Of a DNA stretch of 49,719 nucleotides, positions 24,214 through 33,751 are shown piece after piece. The position numbers and the translations under genes are program-made. The notes under the pieces are model-generated. The model did no database searches. It was not told the origin of the DNA and was given only the letters and a program-made list of their open reading frames with translations. Source of the DNA: Clostridium sp. K13 (GTDB lineage: Bacteria; Bacillota; Clostridia; Clostridiales; Clostridiaceae); assembly GCF_019734195.1 (NCBI RefSeq), contig NZ_JAASHM010000025.1, positions 1 to 49,719 of the forward strand. The letters run 5' to 3'. How positions within the stretch are numbered: position 1 is the stretch's first letter; the number at the start of each line of letters is the position of its first letter.

Positions 24214-25956
24214 TTAATCTTCTAAATCTGCTTCGATTGGTATAAATTTAAATTGAGTAACATCAAATAATCCCATATCTGTAAGCTTTAATTCTGGAAT
24301 AACTGCTAATGACATAAAGCAAAGTGTCATAACAGGTTCAACAGTTTCACTTACCTTTAGAATTTCATGAGCTATTTTGTGAATGCTTTTAAGCTTATTA
24401 TCCACCCATTCACCGCTTTGATCACTCATAAGTCCCCCTATAGGCATTGGCATACTTTCTAAGACTTTTTCATCTTTTACAAGTACAATTCCTCCACCTT
24501 GTTTTATAAGTTCCTCAACAGCAAAGGCCATATCATGGTCATTTACACCAACTACTATAATATTGTGAGAATCATGTGCTATTGAAAGTGCTATAGCACC
24601 TTCCTTTATTCCATAACCTCTTAATAAAGCAACTGCAACATTTCCTGTATTTTCATGACGTTCAACTACAGCTACCTTAACAACATCTTTATCACTTTCA
24701 TATACAAATTCATTATTTTCATCACGGTTAATAGTTACTACTTCTTTGCTTGTAACTACTCCACCTGGTAAAATATTAATTGCATATGCCTTATTTGAAT
24801 TAATAGGTAATCTTAACTTTTCTTTTGAAAAATCTTTTACATGGAAGCTTCCTTTAGTATCAGAAATATCATGAAGTGTCATTGGTAATTTATATTGTCC
24901 ACCTTGTGCCACTTCTTTACCCTCTATTAAAACATTATTTACATTAAAATCCTTAAGATTATCAAAAAGAACAATATCTGCTCTTAATCCCGGAGCAATA
25001 GCTCCTCTATCTTCTAATCCATAACATTCAGCGGCATTTAAGCTTGCCATTTGAATTGCTATAATTGGATCAATTCCCTCTTCAACACACATTCTTAAAC
25101 TATTATCTAAATGCCCCACACTTAAAATAGTCTTTGGTTGCATATCATCTGCACATAATAAACAACGTTTGCTATTATAAGGTGTAACACCTTTAGCTAA
25201 ATTTCTTAAATCATGGCAGGCTGAACCTTGACGTAACATAACATAAAGTCCACGAGAAATTCTATCATGCATATCATTAATAGTTGCACATTCATGATCA
25301 GTTTTAATTCTTGCTGCTGCATAAGCATTAAGTGCATTTCCTTTTAATCCTGGACTATGTCCATCAATAACTCTTCCTTCATCTTTAGCAACAATAATCT
25401 TATCTAATACCTCATCATGTCCAAAAATAACACCTGGAAAGTTCATGAATTCCCCCAATCCATGAAGTTTACCACTTTTCATTGGTTCAATCATATCTTT
25501 AGCATCTATTCTAGCTCCTGAATGTTCAAATGGAGTTGCTGGAACGCAAGAAGGTAACATCATTTTAATATCAAGAGCTGTTCCCTCTGCTGCTTTTAGA
25601 ATATAATTTATACCCTTAAATCCACATACATTAGCTATTTCATGTGGATCTGCAATAATAGTTGTTGTTCCATGAGGTACTATAAGTCTTCCTAGCTCTT
25701 CTGGACTAACATAAGATGATTCTATATGTATATGACTATCAATAAATCCTGGAGCAGCATATTTTCCATCTGCATTAATTACTGAATTTCCTTCATACTC
25801 TCCTACCCCTGCAATTAAACCATCAGAAATAGCAATATCTCCTTCAATAATAGTTCCATTATATACATCTACAACTTTACAATTTTTTATAACTACATCA
25901 GCAGGAATTCTACCTGCTGATATATCAATTAATTTTTTAAGATCTTTTCTTTCCAT
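24214..25956 (-). CDS. ade: Adenine deaminase
   Basis: Converts adenine to hypoxanthine plus ammonia (metal-dependent amidohydrolase), cytosolic. 580 aa, full length. Metal-binding SHIHIESS with H75 and H77, PHGTTTIIADPHEIANV near 95-110, DGHSPGL near 200 and KTDHE near 220 are all present, as is the C-terminal adenine deaminase domain (AHDSHNIIVVGVNDHDMA). Middle gene of an operon: a truncated paralogue is 16 nt upstream, the permease 14 nt downstream. It is the only intact gene of the three. The promoter that once lay before the paralogue is gone, so its expression is uncertain. Confidence 0.95.
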   Translation of the reverse strand: MERKDLKKLIDISAGRIPADVVIKNCKVVDVYNGTIIEGDIAISDGLIAGVGEYEGNSVINADGKYAAPGFIDSHIHIESSYVSPEELGRLIVPHGTTTIIADPHEIANVCGFKGINYILKAAEGTALDIKMMLPSCVPATPFEHSGARIDAKDMIEPMKSGKLHGLGEFMNFPGVIFGHDEVLDKIIVAKDEGRVIDGHSPGLKGNALNAYAAARIKTDHECATINDMHDRISRGLYVMLRQGSACHDLRNLAKGVTPYNSKRCLLCADDMQPKTILSVGHLDNSLRMCVEEGIDPIIAIQMASLNAAECYGLEDRGAIAPGLRADIVLFDNLKDFNVNNVLIEGKEVAQGGQYKLPMTLHDISDTKGSFHVKDFSKEKLRLPINSNKAYAINILPGGVVTSKEVVTINRDENNEFVYESDKDVVKVAVVERHENTGNVAVALLRGYGIKEGAIALSIAHDSHNIIVVGVNDHDMAFAVEELIKQGGGIVLVKDEKVLESMPMPIGGLMSDQSGEWVDNKLKSIHKIAHEILKVSETVEPVMTLCFMSLAVIPELKLTDMGLFDVTQFKFIPIEADLED

Positions 25957-25972
25957 ATCTACGCCACCTCTA

Positions 25973-26938
25973 TTACTTACTTTCTATAAGCTCAAGAATT
26001 GGATCGAAAGTATCTAAAGCAATACAATCTACTGGTCCAACATCTGTAATTGCGTAATCTGGAATTGCTGTTATTGGTAAAAAGAACATGTACATTAATG
26101 GTTCAGGTAAATCACACCCTAATTGATTAGCTGCTTTATTAACACGTTTTTCCCATTCTGCAATTACTTCTGGTTCTAAATCACTTACAATTCCTCCAAC
26201 TGGTAATGGTAAGAATTCAAGAATTTCACCATCTGCAACAACAACTTGTCCTCCACCATTTTCAATTAAATGATTTACTGCAATAGACATATCCTCAGCA
26301 TTTGCACCCATAACAATAAGGTTATTATCATCTGGTGCTGCTGTTGATGCCATTGCACCTCTTTTTAAATTCCATCCTGAACAAAATGCTAAAGATTTAT
26401 TTCCATTACGTCCAAAACGCTCAATTACTGATACCATTGCAGCATCTTGAATTTGACTTGGTTGAACTATACCATCTTTAACTTCTAAAACTACATCTCT
26501 TCTCTTACGAACGAAAGGTCCCTTAACATCCATTGAAAGTACCTTTTCACATCCATTTTTTATTCCTACTTTATATTCAAAATCTTCTTTAGTAGTTTTA
26601 GCACATTTTAATTTACTAGTTAAAACTGAACTTCTCTTTGGAGCATTAAGCTCATAATTTAACTTACCAGCTTCAGCAACTTCAATTGCTCCTAAAGTAT
26701 TTTCATCTTCTTCTGTTACATATTCACGAACAGTTTCCCATACACCATAACATTCTGGCCATTGTTGAACTTGTTCATGTACTTCTTTTGTGAAGTTAAA
26801 AGCAACTGTTGATTGTGGAAAAGTATAAGGTGTCTTGTAAGGTGCACCCCAGAATACCTTAAGTGGGCTTGCTTTTATTTCCTCAAATACTTCTTGTAAT
26901 CCTTCTAAACCTGATACAGAAATGTATTCATCTAGAAA
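25973..26938 (-). pseudogene. 5'-truncated second adenine deaminase
   Basis: The open frame runs from 26938 (just after a TAA at 26939-26941) to 25973, 321 codons, without a start codon at its beginning. It encodes the C-terminal half of an adenine-deaminase-type amidohydrolase: EYISVSGLEGLQEVFEEIKA, then YTFPQSTVAF, then a C-terminal domain matching that of Ade (AAPDDNNLIVMGANAEDMS, NGGGQVVV, PLPVGGIVSD, LPITAIPDYAITDVGPVD). The N-terminal metal-binding half, about 270 residues, is missing. An internal ATG at 26533 could give a 186 aa product without catalytic site. The cut edge abuts the terminator of the next gene. Confidence 0.8.
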
Positions 26939-26964
26939 TTATAAGAAAAATTATTCCATAAAAA

Positions 26965-26992
26965 AAGAACCTAGCACTAAGCTAAAGTTCTT
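26965..26992 (-). terminator. Terminator of the lipoprotein gene
   Basis: Stem AGAAC..TAGC / GCTA..GTTCT with a small bulge, followed on the minus strand by TTTTTTATGG. Directly next to the stop at 26996. Confidence 0.65.
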
Positions 26993-26995
26993 TCC

Positions 26996-27853
26996 TTAAT
27001 TATATATATTACTTACATCAACCGGCCTATAAGTACCTTTTCTTCCTTCTAATCTTTCTATAAGCCTAGTTGCAGACCTTCCACTCATAATATCTTCAAT
27101 ACGTGGCTTCATATCTAAATATACTAGTCCTACACCCTTATCATATATAGCAGTTTCATAATAAGTGTTATCTTCATAACCCTCAATATTTTCTATAGTA
27201 GATTTTACTACTACTCTTTTTCTATTATAGCTTGTCTCAATAATAACCTTTTCTATTTCATGATTCATAACATAAATCTTATCATCAATAACAACCTTCT
27301 GATTCCACTTATTGCCTTCAACTATTGGTAGCTTTAATATATCCTTTTCATTAACTAAAGATTTTAGTGTATTTAACTCTGTAATTTTTTCACTATCTAC
27401 AGTTTGAATAATCTCTTTGTCTTTTAATATATTACCAGAAGTTCTAACATTATATTTTATTTCATTTTGTTCATCAATTTCATTTATGCTTATACAGCTC
27501 ATATCCCTATAATATGTAAGACTACCTAATACATCATAAAACTTTTTTTCATCTCCCTGATGAATATAGTCCATTAACTCTTCACTATAACTGTTTTTAT
27601 CGTATAATCTATCATCATTATTACTAATATCTCTATTATTATCATCTTTATTATTATCATCTGTGTTACTATTATCTTCTGTATTTTCAACACTTTCTTC
27701 TTCATCAAGCTTTACGGGAGTTAATAATACTGAAGGCTTACTTTCCTTACCTTTCCTTTTTGATGAATTATTCTCAATATTGCTACAACTAATTATTCCC
27801 CCTAATATTAGTATTGTAGAAATCAATAAAGTAACTAATTCTCTCTTTTTCAT
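26996..27853 (-). CDS. Unknown lipoprotein
   Basis: 285 aa. Signal peptide with lipobox GIISC (Cys23), so probably lipid-anchored on the cell surface. Residues ~30-85 are a low-complexity linker of Asp, Asn, Glu and Lys. The folded part (about 90-285) starts YSEELMDYIHQGDEKKFYDVLG and ends with DKGVGLVYLDMKPR; no family recognised. ATG 27853 has AAAGGGG upstream. Single gene between two terminators. Confidence 0.7.
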   Translation of the reverse strand: MKKRELVTLLISTILILGGIISCSNIENNSSKRKGKESKPSVLLTPVKLDEEESVENTEDNSNTDDNNKDDNNRDISNNDDRLYDKNSYSEELMDYIHQGDEKKFYDVLGSLTYYRDMSCISINEIDEQNEIKYNVRTSGNILKDKEIIQTVDSEKITELNTLKSLVNEKDILKLPIVEGNKWNQKVVIDDKIYVMNHEIEKVIIETSYNRKRVVVKSTIENIEGYEDNTYYETAIYDKGVGLVYLDMKPRIEDIMSGRSATRLIERLEGRKGTYRPVDVSNIYN

Positions 27854-27997
27854 TTGTATTTATCCCCTTTGCAAGAATTATAATCCATATAAATTATATT
27901 ACGCTTTCTTAATATTGTCTAATATTATCTCTATAATACTTTTTTGTTGCATTTATCAGCTATTTAATAATGTTTTTGAAAAATACAAAACATTAAA

Positions 27998-28025
27998 AGA
28001 ACTATAGCTCTATTACTATAGTTCT
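27998..28025 (-). terminator. Terminator of the alpha-mannosidase gene
   Basis: 10 bp perfect stem AGAACTATAG/CTATAGTTCT, 8 nt loop, followed by TTTTAATG on the minus strand. Confidence 0.75.
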
Positions 28026-28049
28026 TCCTTTAATTTTAATTATTATATA

Positions 28050-30746
28050 CTATTTAAAAGCAAGAGTAATAATTTTATATGGTTCTACTTCAATAAATTT
28101 TTCTACTGAATCAAAAGTTTCCTCTAAAACATTACTATTATAAACTGACATATTTGTATTTAAAGCTAATGAAGAATATTCTTCAGATGGATTAAACCAT
28201 CTTGCAATAATATCTCCACTTTCCTCTGAAAGCTTTAATGATGACCATATACATTCATTACTTTCAAAGTCAAATAAGTTAAACTTAGAATCTAATACAT
28301 TATCAGTTTTTAAGTTAATTTGTTTAGTTATATCTTGAATTTCATATAAGTTAGCTTCATTATAGCTATTATATAAATCTTCATTATCGCCATGAGGTAT
28401 AATCATAAATTCAGCTTCTATATGCCCTAAGCATTGAGCTTCTGGTGTATAGAATATTCCCCAATCTCCTAGCTCTCTAACCCCTCTATGAATTGTAACT
28501 GCAATTGTATTTTTATCATTTTGTAATATTTCATATTCATTTAAACCTTTAGTTGCAATTGTTAAACCACAGTTTTCATCATGAACATTAACAAAATATT
28601 GTAGATGTTGAGTGTTGCATGGGTTTTCCCACTCTTCACTTGGAGTATTATCTCTCTTTGCTACTTCAAAAATTGAGTCAGCATAGTTATATGGAGTATT
28701 TATATTTGTTTCAAATAAAACTCTCACTCTATGATCTAAAGCTTCATTGTTAAAGCTTGTTTTAACTTTTACACCTTTACCTAATCTTTCTAATGTATAA
28801 ATAGTTGTTATTTCCATATCTATCATTTCAGTTGAACGTTTAGCTTCACGATATTTAAATTCTATTAATTCCTCGATTTCCTTCTTTAATGTATCATCTG
28901 CAGATTTTGGAATCTTTATAGTATTTTTAACTTCTACAACAGCTCTAAAGCTACTATCTTCTAAAACTTTAATTTTTGCTTCAGAATCACTACTTATTAT
29001 AGGTGCAACTCCTTTAGGTGCTCCATAAATATATTCATTTCCAACATCTCCACAATCCTCATATAAACAAAGGTTTAAATATTCTTTGTTACTTTCTTTA
29101 TGAAGAAGATTTATAGATCCATTATCATTAATATTTACTTTTACGTATTCATTTTCTAATTCTCTTCCTGATATAAATAAGCTTTCATTATTTTCTTCAG
29201 CTTGATCTGCTTCTACTAAAGCAAAAGTCTTCCATGAGAATTTATCCATATCTTTAACTTCTATCGAAAGCTTAACCACTTTAGCCATATAAGGTTTTCT
29301 AAATTTATCCTTAGGAAGGTCAAAATTAAATCTTTCATTAACTTCTATTATTTTAGATGGTATTACACAACCATTTTTATTTATAACCTTAAACTCTGGA
29401 ACATTATATTCTTTTACTTTCTTTACACAAAGTTTTACGTCATTATTGTTATCTTCAAAGTATTCTTTATATACTTCTATTTCTGTTTCTATAACTCTAC
29501 TCTTTTCAAATCCAGTTGGATTTAATACTAAAAACGGTATTGCATCTTCTGAAATATTTTTAAATTCTGTAATATCAATATGATTTGAAAGATAAGTTAA
29601 AGCTTCATTTATTATATATAAAGCAACATTTTCAGCTTTTTCAAATCTAGTTACCATTTCTCTATGAACAGCATCTACACTACATCCACAAATACTATCA
29701 TGAGGATGATTTTGCATTAAAGTCTTCCATCCATAAACAAAAGTTTCATGTGGATATTCCATTCCTGCTTTATGCGCCATAACAGCTAAAGGTTCTGCTA
29801 GCTTTTCAAATAACATTTGACATTTTGCATTCATTTGTTTTAAGTAAATTCTAGCTGATGCCGTATTAGATAAAGTATACCATCCATCTGTTCTTTGACT
29901 TCTAAGCTCACCTTTAATTACAGCTAAATCTTCTCTTAATTCCTTATTTACTTCTTCAACATAATCTTCAAAATTAGAATGAATAAATTCAACATTATCA
30001 TACATATCGTTAGCAATATTAATAACTGTAGATAAATCTGTTTGAACTGGTTGATGGTCACATCCATTCATAAATAAAAGATGATTAGTTGATGCATACT
30101 TTTCTGCATCACTTAATTTCTTTTCCCAATACTTTTTAGCCCCTTCTTCATCCGCTGGTACTTCGAAACCATTATTATACCAATTTGCAAATAATATTCC
30201 TAAAACCTTGCTACCATCTGGAGATTGCCAGTACATTTCTGAAAATTGTGATTCATAACTATTAGAATCACTTACTTCATTATTAAATCCTGTAGGCTTT
30301 ACTCCTCTTCCAAATACAGCTGTATTTATATTAGCATCCTTTAAGATTTGTGGTGCTTGTCCCATATTTCCAAAAGAATCAGGGAAATATCCAATTTTGC
30401 ATACATCTCCATATTCCTTTGCATCCCTATGTCCTATTTGTAAATTTCTAATATTAGCCTCACTACTTGTTAACCATTCATCTTGAAGTATATACCAAGG
30501 TCCAACATGTATTCTTTTTTCTTTTATTAATTTCTTTAAAATCTCTTTCTTTTCAGGTCTTACTTGAAGGTAATCCTCAAGCATTATAGTTTGTCCATCT
30601 AAATGGAAGCTTTTAAAATCTGGATCTTCTTCTAAAGTTTTTATTAATGTATCCATAAACTCTATTTCTAGCATATGGTGATGTTCATATGGTAAATACC
30701 ACTCTCTATCCCAATGTGAATGTGATATAATATGTGCTTTTTTCAT
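28050..30746 (-). CDS. Alpha-mannosidase, glycoside hydrolase family 38
   Basis: Releases alpha-linked mannose, probably cytosolic since no signal peptide is seen. 898 aa, usual for bacterial GH38 (MngB type). The zinc site HSHWDREW is at residues 9-16; the nucleophile Asp lies in YFPDSFGNMGQ near residue 121; a further His motif is QNHPHDSICGCSVD near 345. Middle and C-terminal beta domains follow (FNLFDFESNE near the end). ATG 30746 is chosen over 30752 because GAGGAG is 8 nt upstream of it. MngB-type enzymes work on mannosyl-glycerate or short mannosides; no PTS or transporter is next to it, so the substrate is open. A GntR-type operator candidate lies upstream. Confidence 0.92.
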   Translation of the reverse strand: MKKAHIISHSHWDREWYLPYEHHHMLEIEFMDTLIKTLEEDPDFKSFHLDGQTIMLEDYLQVRPEKKEILKKLIKEKRIHVGPWYILQDEWLTSSEANIRNLQIGHRDAKEYGDVCKIGYFPDSFGNMGQAPQILKDANINTAVFGRGVKPTGFNNEVSDSNSYESQFSEMYWQSPDGSKVLGILFANWYNNGFEVPADEEGAKKYWEKKLSDAEKYASTNHLLFMNGCDHQPVQTDLSTVINIANDMYDNVEFIHSNFEDYVEEVNKELREDLAVIKGELRSQRTDGWYTLSNTASARIYLKQMNAKCQMLFEKLAEPLAVMAHKAGMEYPHETFVYGWKTLMQNHPHDSICGCSVDAVHREMVTRFEKAENVALYIINEALTYLSNHIDITEFKNISEDAIPFLVLNPTGFEKSRVIETEIEVYKEYFEDNNNDVKLCVKKVKEYNVPEFKVINKNGCVIPSKIIEVNERFNFDLPKDKFRKPYMAKVVKLSIEVKDMDKFSWKTFALVEADQAEENNESLFISGRELENEYVKVNINDNGSINLLHKESNKEYLNLCLYEDCGDVGNEYIYGAPKGVAPIISSDSEAKIKVLEDSSFRAVVEVKNTIKIPKSADDTLKKEIEELIEFKYREAKRSTEMIDMEITTIYTLERLGKGVKVKTSFNNEALDHRVRVLFETNINTPYNYADSIFEVAKRDNTPSEEWENPCNTQHLQYFVNVHDENCGLTIATKGLNEYEILQNDKNTIAVTIHRGVRELGDWGIFYTPEAQCLGHIEAEFMIIPHGDNEDLYNSYNEANLYEIQDITKQINLKTDNVLDSKFNLFDFESNECIWSSLKLSEESGDIIARWFNPSEEYSSLALNTNMSVYNSNVLEETFDSVEKFIEVEPYKIITLAFK

Positions 30747-30837
30747 TTTCATCTCTCCTCTATAACTTACTAACTATAATCTTTCATCAAATTTCTACTA
30801 TATAAACTTAGTGATTATTTAATCCTTTTAATCCCTG

Positions 30838-30853
30838 TGTTATACGTATACAT
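30838..30853. promoter_or_regulatory. GntR-type operator candidate upstream of alpha-mannosidase
   Basis: ATGTATACGTATAACA on the minus strand, near-palindromic around the central CG, like the TGTATACGTATACA-type sites of GntR/HutC regulators. It lies ~90 bp upstream of ATG 30746. No gntR gene is in the window. The rest of 30747-31089 is A/T-rich without an ORF, apart from the terminator at 30991. Confidence 0.4.
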
Positions 30854-30990
30854 TAGCTTTATAAATTAATAAATTATCTATAATTTCTTAACTTCATTAT
30901 AGGATATTAATACTTTCCTTAATATTATAAATTTTATAGAAAAACTGTAATAATTATAAGAAATAATGTAGAAATGAATATAACATAAAA

Positions 30991-31010
30991 GGATGTCCAA
31001 GTGGACATCC
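30991..31010 (-). terminator. Terminator of the lpd operon
   Basis: Stem GGATGTCC/GGACATCC with loop AAGT, followed by TTTTATG on the minus strand; 80 bp past the lpdC stop. Confidence 0.75.
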
Positions 31011-31089
31011 CTTCGAATGGTAATATATTAAGATTGTTCCTCAAATTCTAATCACTAAATTTAAATATTTTATTTATTTAAATATCTCA

Positions 31090-32571
31090 TTATATATACT
31101 TTTCTATATTAAACTTCTCTAAATCAACTTCAGTAAATTCTGCTCTTTTGAACTTTTCCTTTAAATCATATGGCACAGTACAATCAAAAATTGTTTTACA
31201 TGATATTCCCCTATCTCTAATAGAATAACTATATTCTGGATTTTGAGATGGGTCTAAAGGATGACATCTTACTCCTGGAATAAATATTGTATCAATATCG
31301 CCTTGATATCTAGTATTTAATGCCCATAAAACATCATTACTATCAAATGGATCTACATCTTCATCAACTAATATTACAGTTTTTAATTCAGAAAAAGCTG
31401 ATAATGCTAGTAATGCAGCTTGTCTTTCTCTTCCTTGGTCACTAGGCATGCTTTTCTTTATTTGTAATATTGCCATATATTTTCCTCCACCAGCTGGATG
31501 AGCATATACATTTATAAGTCTACCTGGCATTGCTTTTTCTACCATTTGGATTATACTAGCTTCTGTTGGAATACCTGCCATATTAACATGCTCTTCACTT
31601 GGTCCTATGCAAGTTTGCATTATTGGATTCTTTCTATGAGTTATTGCTTTTACCTTAATTACAGGTAATTCTTGAGCTGCTTCTCCTGTATATCCTGGGA
31701 ACTCTGGCATTGCTTTTCCTGTATTTGTATTAACATCTTCTCTTATACGCTTTTTAGGTAATAATTCACCTTCAATTACATATTCAGCTCTAGCTATTGC
31801 TGCTTCATCAACAGTTAAGCACTTGACCATTTCTACTGGTTTATTTCTTATTGCTCCTGCTATAGATAGTTCATTAAATCCAATAGGAGTAGTTGGAGGT
31901 TCAAAGCATGATGCAATTTCAATAGCAGGATCAACTCCTATACTTATTGATATTGGAAGAGGCTTACCACTTTCCTCTGCCTTCTTACGAAATGCATCTA
32001 AATGTCTTACTCCTGGTGTAAAGAACATTGATAATTCATCCTTGCCTTGAAGACATAAACGATGAATAGTCACATCACCTTCACCACTTTCTGGATTTCT
32101 TGCATAACACATTCCTAATGTTATATATGGACCTGCATCATGAACAGTATTAGTAGGTGCAGGTAATATTTTTCTTATATCAAAGCCTTCATCAGTTGCA
32201 TAGTGCACAACTTCCTGACATGGTGCATTATCATTATCTATAATTACTGGATTAATAGGATTTTTTACTGCTTCATTTAATAAAAACCCTAATCTTTTTG
32301 GCTCACAATTAAGAAGCATACCTACTCTTTCACGACTAGCTAAAAGACCAATTATTACTTTAGAATCCTTATGCCCTTTAACATTATTAAATATCATAGC
32401 TGGTCCTATTTTTGTTGGTCTCATAACAGTTCCACCAGCTCCTACATACCTATAAACTCCAGCTAACTCTCCATGAGGATCTACTTCTACATCAGTTTTT
32501 ACTACTTGTCCATCAATACCTTTTAAATATTCTATTGCACTTCTTAAATCATTAATTTCCACTTTATTCAT
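31090..32571 (-). CDS. lpdC: UbiD-family decarboxylase, gallate decarboxylase-like
   Basis: Prenyl-FMN-dependent non-oxidative decarboxylase; the context points to gallate or protocatechuate. 493 aa, close to the length of lactobacillar LpdC. UbiD features: PTNTVHDAGPYITLG near 138, ISIGVDPAIEIASCFEPP near 208-226, and the late VLVDEDVDPFDSNDVLWALNTR stretch with its Glu/Asp residues. The ATG at 32571 overlaps the lpdB stop as TAATG, so the two are translationally coupled. It is the last gene of lpdD-lpdB-lpdC. Substrate is inferred from the tannase gene next door; other hydroxybenzoates remain possible. Confidence 0.88.
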   Translation of the reverse strand: MNKVEINDLRSAIEYLKGIDGQVVKTDVEVDPHGELAGVYRYVGAGGTVMRPTKIGPAMIFNNVKGHKDSKVIIGLLASRERVGMLLNCEPKRLGFLLNEAVKNPINPVIIDNDNAPCQEVVHYATDEGFDIRKILPAPTNTVHDAGPYITLGMCYARNPESGEGDVTIHRLCLQGKDELSMFFTPGVRHLDAFRKKAEESGKPLPISISIGVDPAIEIASCFEPPTTPIGFNELSIAGAIRNKPVEMVKCLTVDEAAIARAEYVIEGELLPKKRIREDVNTNTGKAMPEFPGYTGEAAQELPVIKVKAITHRKNPIMQTCIGPSEEHVNMAGIPTEASIIQMVEKAMPGRLINVYAHPAGGGKYMAILQIKKSMPSDQGRERQAALLALSAFSELKTVILVDEDVDPFDSNDVLWALNTRYQGDIDTIFIPGVRCHPLDPSQNPEYSYSIRDRGISCKTIFDCTVPYDLKEKFKRAEFTEVDLEKFNIEKYI

Positions 32572-33134
32572 TACTTATTTCCTTCCCATCTTAAATCATT
32601 ACAAATATTTATGTTAAACTGGTCTAATATTTTCATAACATGATGATTTATAATATCATCCATGGACTTTGGCTTTGAATAAAACCCTGGCATTGGAGGT
32701 ACTATTCTAACTCCTATTTTTGATAGCTTTAACATATTTTCAAGATGTATAGAACTTAAAGGTGTTTCTCTTGGCGAAATCACTAATTTTCTTCCTTCTT
32801 TAAGTATTACATCTGCAGCTCTATCAATTAATGTACTTGAAAATCCATTACTTATACTACTTAATGTTTTCATGCTACAAGGAAGTATAATCATACCTTC
32901 TGTTATAAATGAACCACTTGCAACACTTGCTCCTAAATTTTCATTATCATGTACAACATCAGCTAAACTATATACATAATCTAATGAATAATCTGTTTCT
33001 ACTTCTAAATTATTAATAGCCCATTTACTCATTATTAAGTGAGTCTTTATCTCTTTTATATCATTTAAATATTCAAGCAATCTAACTGCATATATTGTTC
33101 CTGTTGCTCCTGTAACTGCTACTACTAAATTCAT
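32571..33134 (-). CDS. lpdB: UbiX-type flavin prenyltransferase
   Basis: Makes the prenylated FMN cofactor for the UbiD partner from FMN and dimethylallyl phosphate. 187 aa from ATG 33134 (MNLVVAVTGATG), normal length; the longer GTG frame from 33152 lacks a ribosome binding site, while AGAGGT stands 7 nt before this ATG. The flavin-binding start VAVTGATGTIYAVRLLEYL and the family motif VISPRETPLSSIHLENML near 145 are clear; MPGFYSKPKSMDDIINHHVMKILD ends it. Between lpdD and lpdC in one operon. Confidence 0.92.
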   Translation of the reverse strand: MNLVVAVTGATGTIYAVRLLEYLNDIKEIKTHLIMSKWAINNLEVETDYSLDYVYSLADVVHDNENLGASVASGSFITEGMIILPCSMKTLSSISNGFSSTLIDRAADVILKEGRKLVISPRETPLSSIHLENMLKLSKIGVRIVPPMPGFYSKPKSMDDIINHHVMKILDQFNINICNDLRWEGNK

Positions 33135-33155
33135 ACTTATTACCTCTATCACTCT

Positions 33156-33500
33156 CTATGTTAAAATTATTTGCAATTTAAACTCTTCAAAAATGTTATT
33201 GCAGATTTTATAAATATCTCTTATTTGATCTTTTTTTATATTATCTACATGTATCCCACAACTTACAGATATATTTCCTGAAAACTCCTCTTTTATACTA
33301 TTTATAAAAAGCTCTCCTATAATATAATCCTTGTGATTTTTTAAAGAAATTGTCTGAATTCCCTCTTCTTTTGAATATACAGATATTGCTCCAACATGAG
33401 CTTTATCTCCACCTGTTATTAATACGCATATATCATTTCCTGCATATATTGCTTCTAATTTTATTTTTATATTATTATGTATTTTTTCTATTTTTATCAT
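33156..33500 (-). CDS. lpdD: LpdD-like prenyl-flavin chaperone subunit
   Basis: 114 aa. Resembles LpdD, the small third component of gallate-type decarboxylases, thought to deliver or mature the prenylated flavin. Visible features are IYAGNDICVLITGGDKAHVGAISVYS near residues 18-44 and NISVSCGIHVDN near 76. ATG 33500 has AGGAA upstream. It is the first gene of the operon, 21 nt before lpdB. Weak point: the family is short and the assignment depends partly on the neighbours. Confidence 0.75.
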   Translation of the reverse strand: MIKIEKIHNNIKIKLEAIYAGNDICVLITGGDKAHVGAISVYSKEEGIQTISLKNHKDYIIGELFINSIKEEFSGNISVSCGIHVDNIKKDQIRDIYKICNNIFEEFKLQIILT

Positions 33501-33628
33501 TTAATCATTTCCTATATAATACTTTTTTATATTACAAATTATAAACTTAAATTTTATAACAATTATTTATTAGCTTATTTAAAATTTGTTAGGTGATTTA
33601 GAATATGCTGTTAACACATCTCTATATG

Positions 33629-33657
33629 ATTATATTTCCTTAACTTTTTCTCATCAA
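33629..33657 (-). promoter_or_regulatory. Promoter of the lpdDBC operon
   Basis: On the minus strand, -35 TTGATG (33657-33652), 17 bp spacer, -10 TATAAT (33634-33629). The centre of the palindrome at 33686 is then about 64 bp upstream of the expected start of transcription, the classic position of a LysR recognition site. Confidence 0.65.
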
Positions 33658-33674
33658 TTCTTTAATTAACTAGA

Positions 33675-33697
33675 ATTTATTCCAGTCTGGAATAAAT
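33675..33697. promoter_or_regulatory. LysR-type operator, 23 bp perfect palindrome
   Basis: Half-site ATTTATTCCAG around a central T; contains the T-N11-A pattern. It lies between lpdD and the divergent lysR gene, and overlaps the probable -35 region of lysR (-10 TATAAT at 33712-33717), so the regulator probably also controls itself. A related palindrome is at 36387-36423. Confidence 0.75.
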
Positions 33698-33751
33698 ATT
33701 ATTTTCCATGTTATAATAAGATAGTATTATGTAAATGAAGGTGATTAATTT

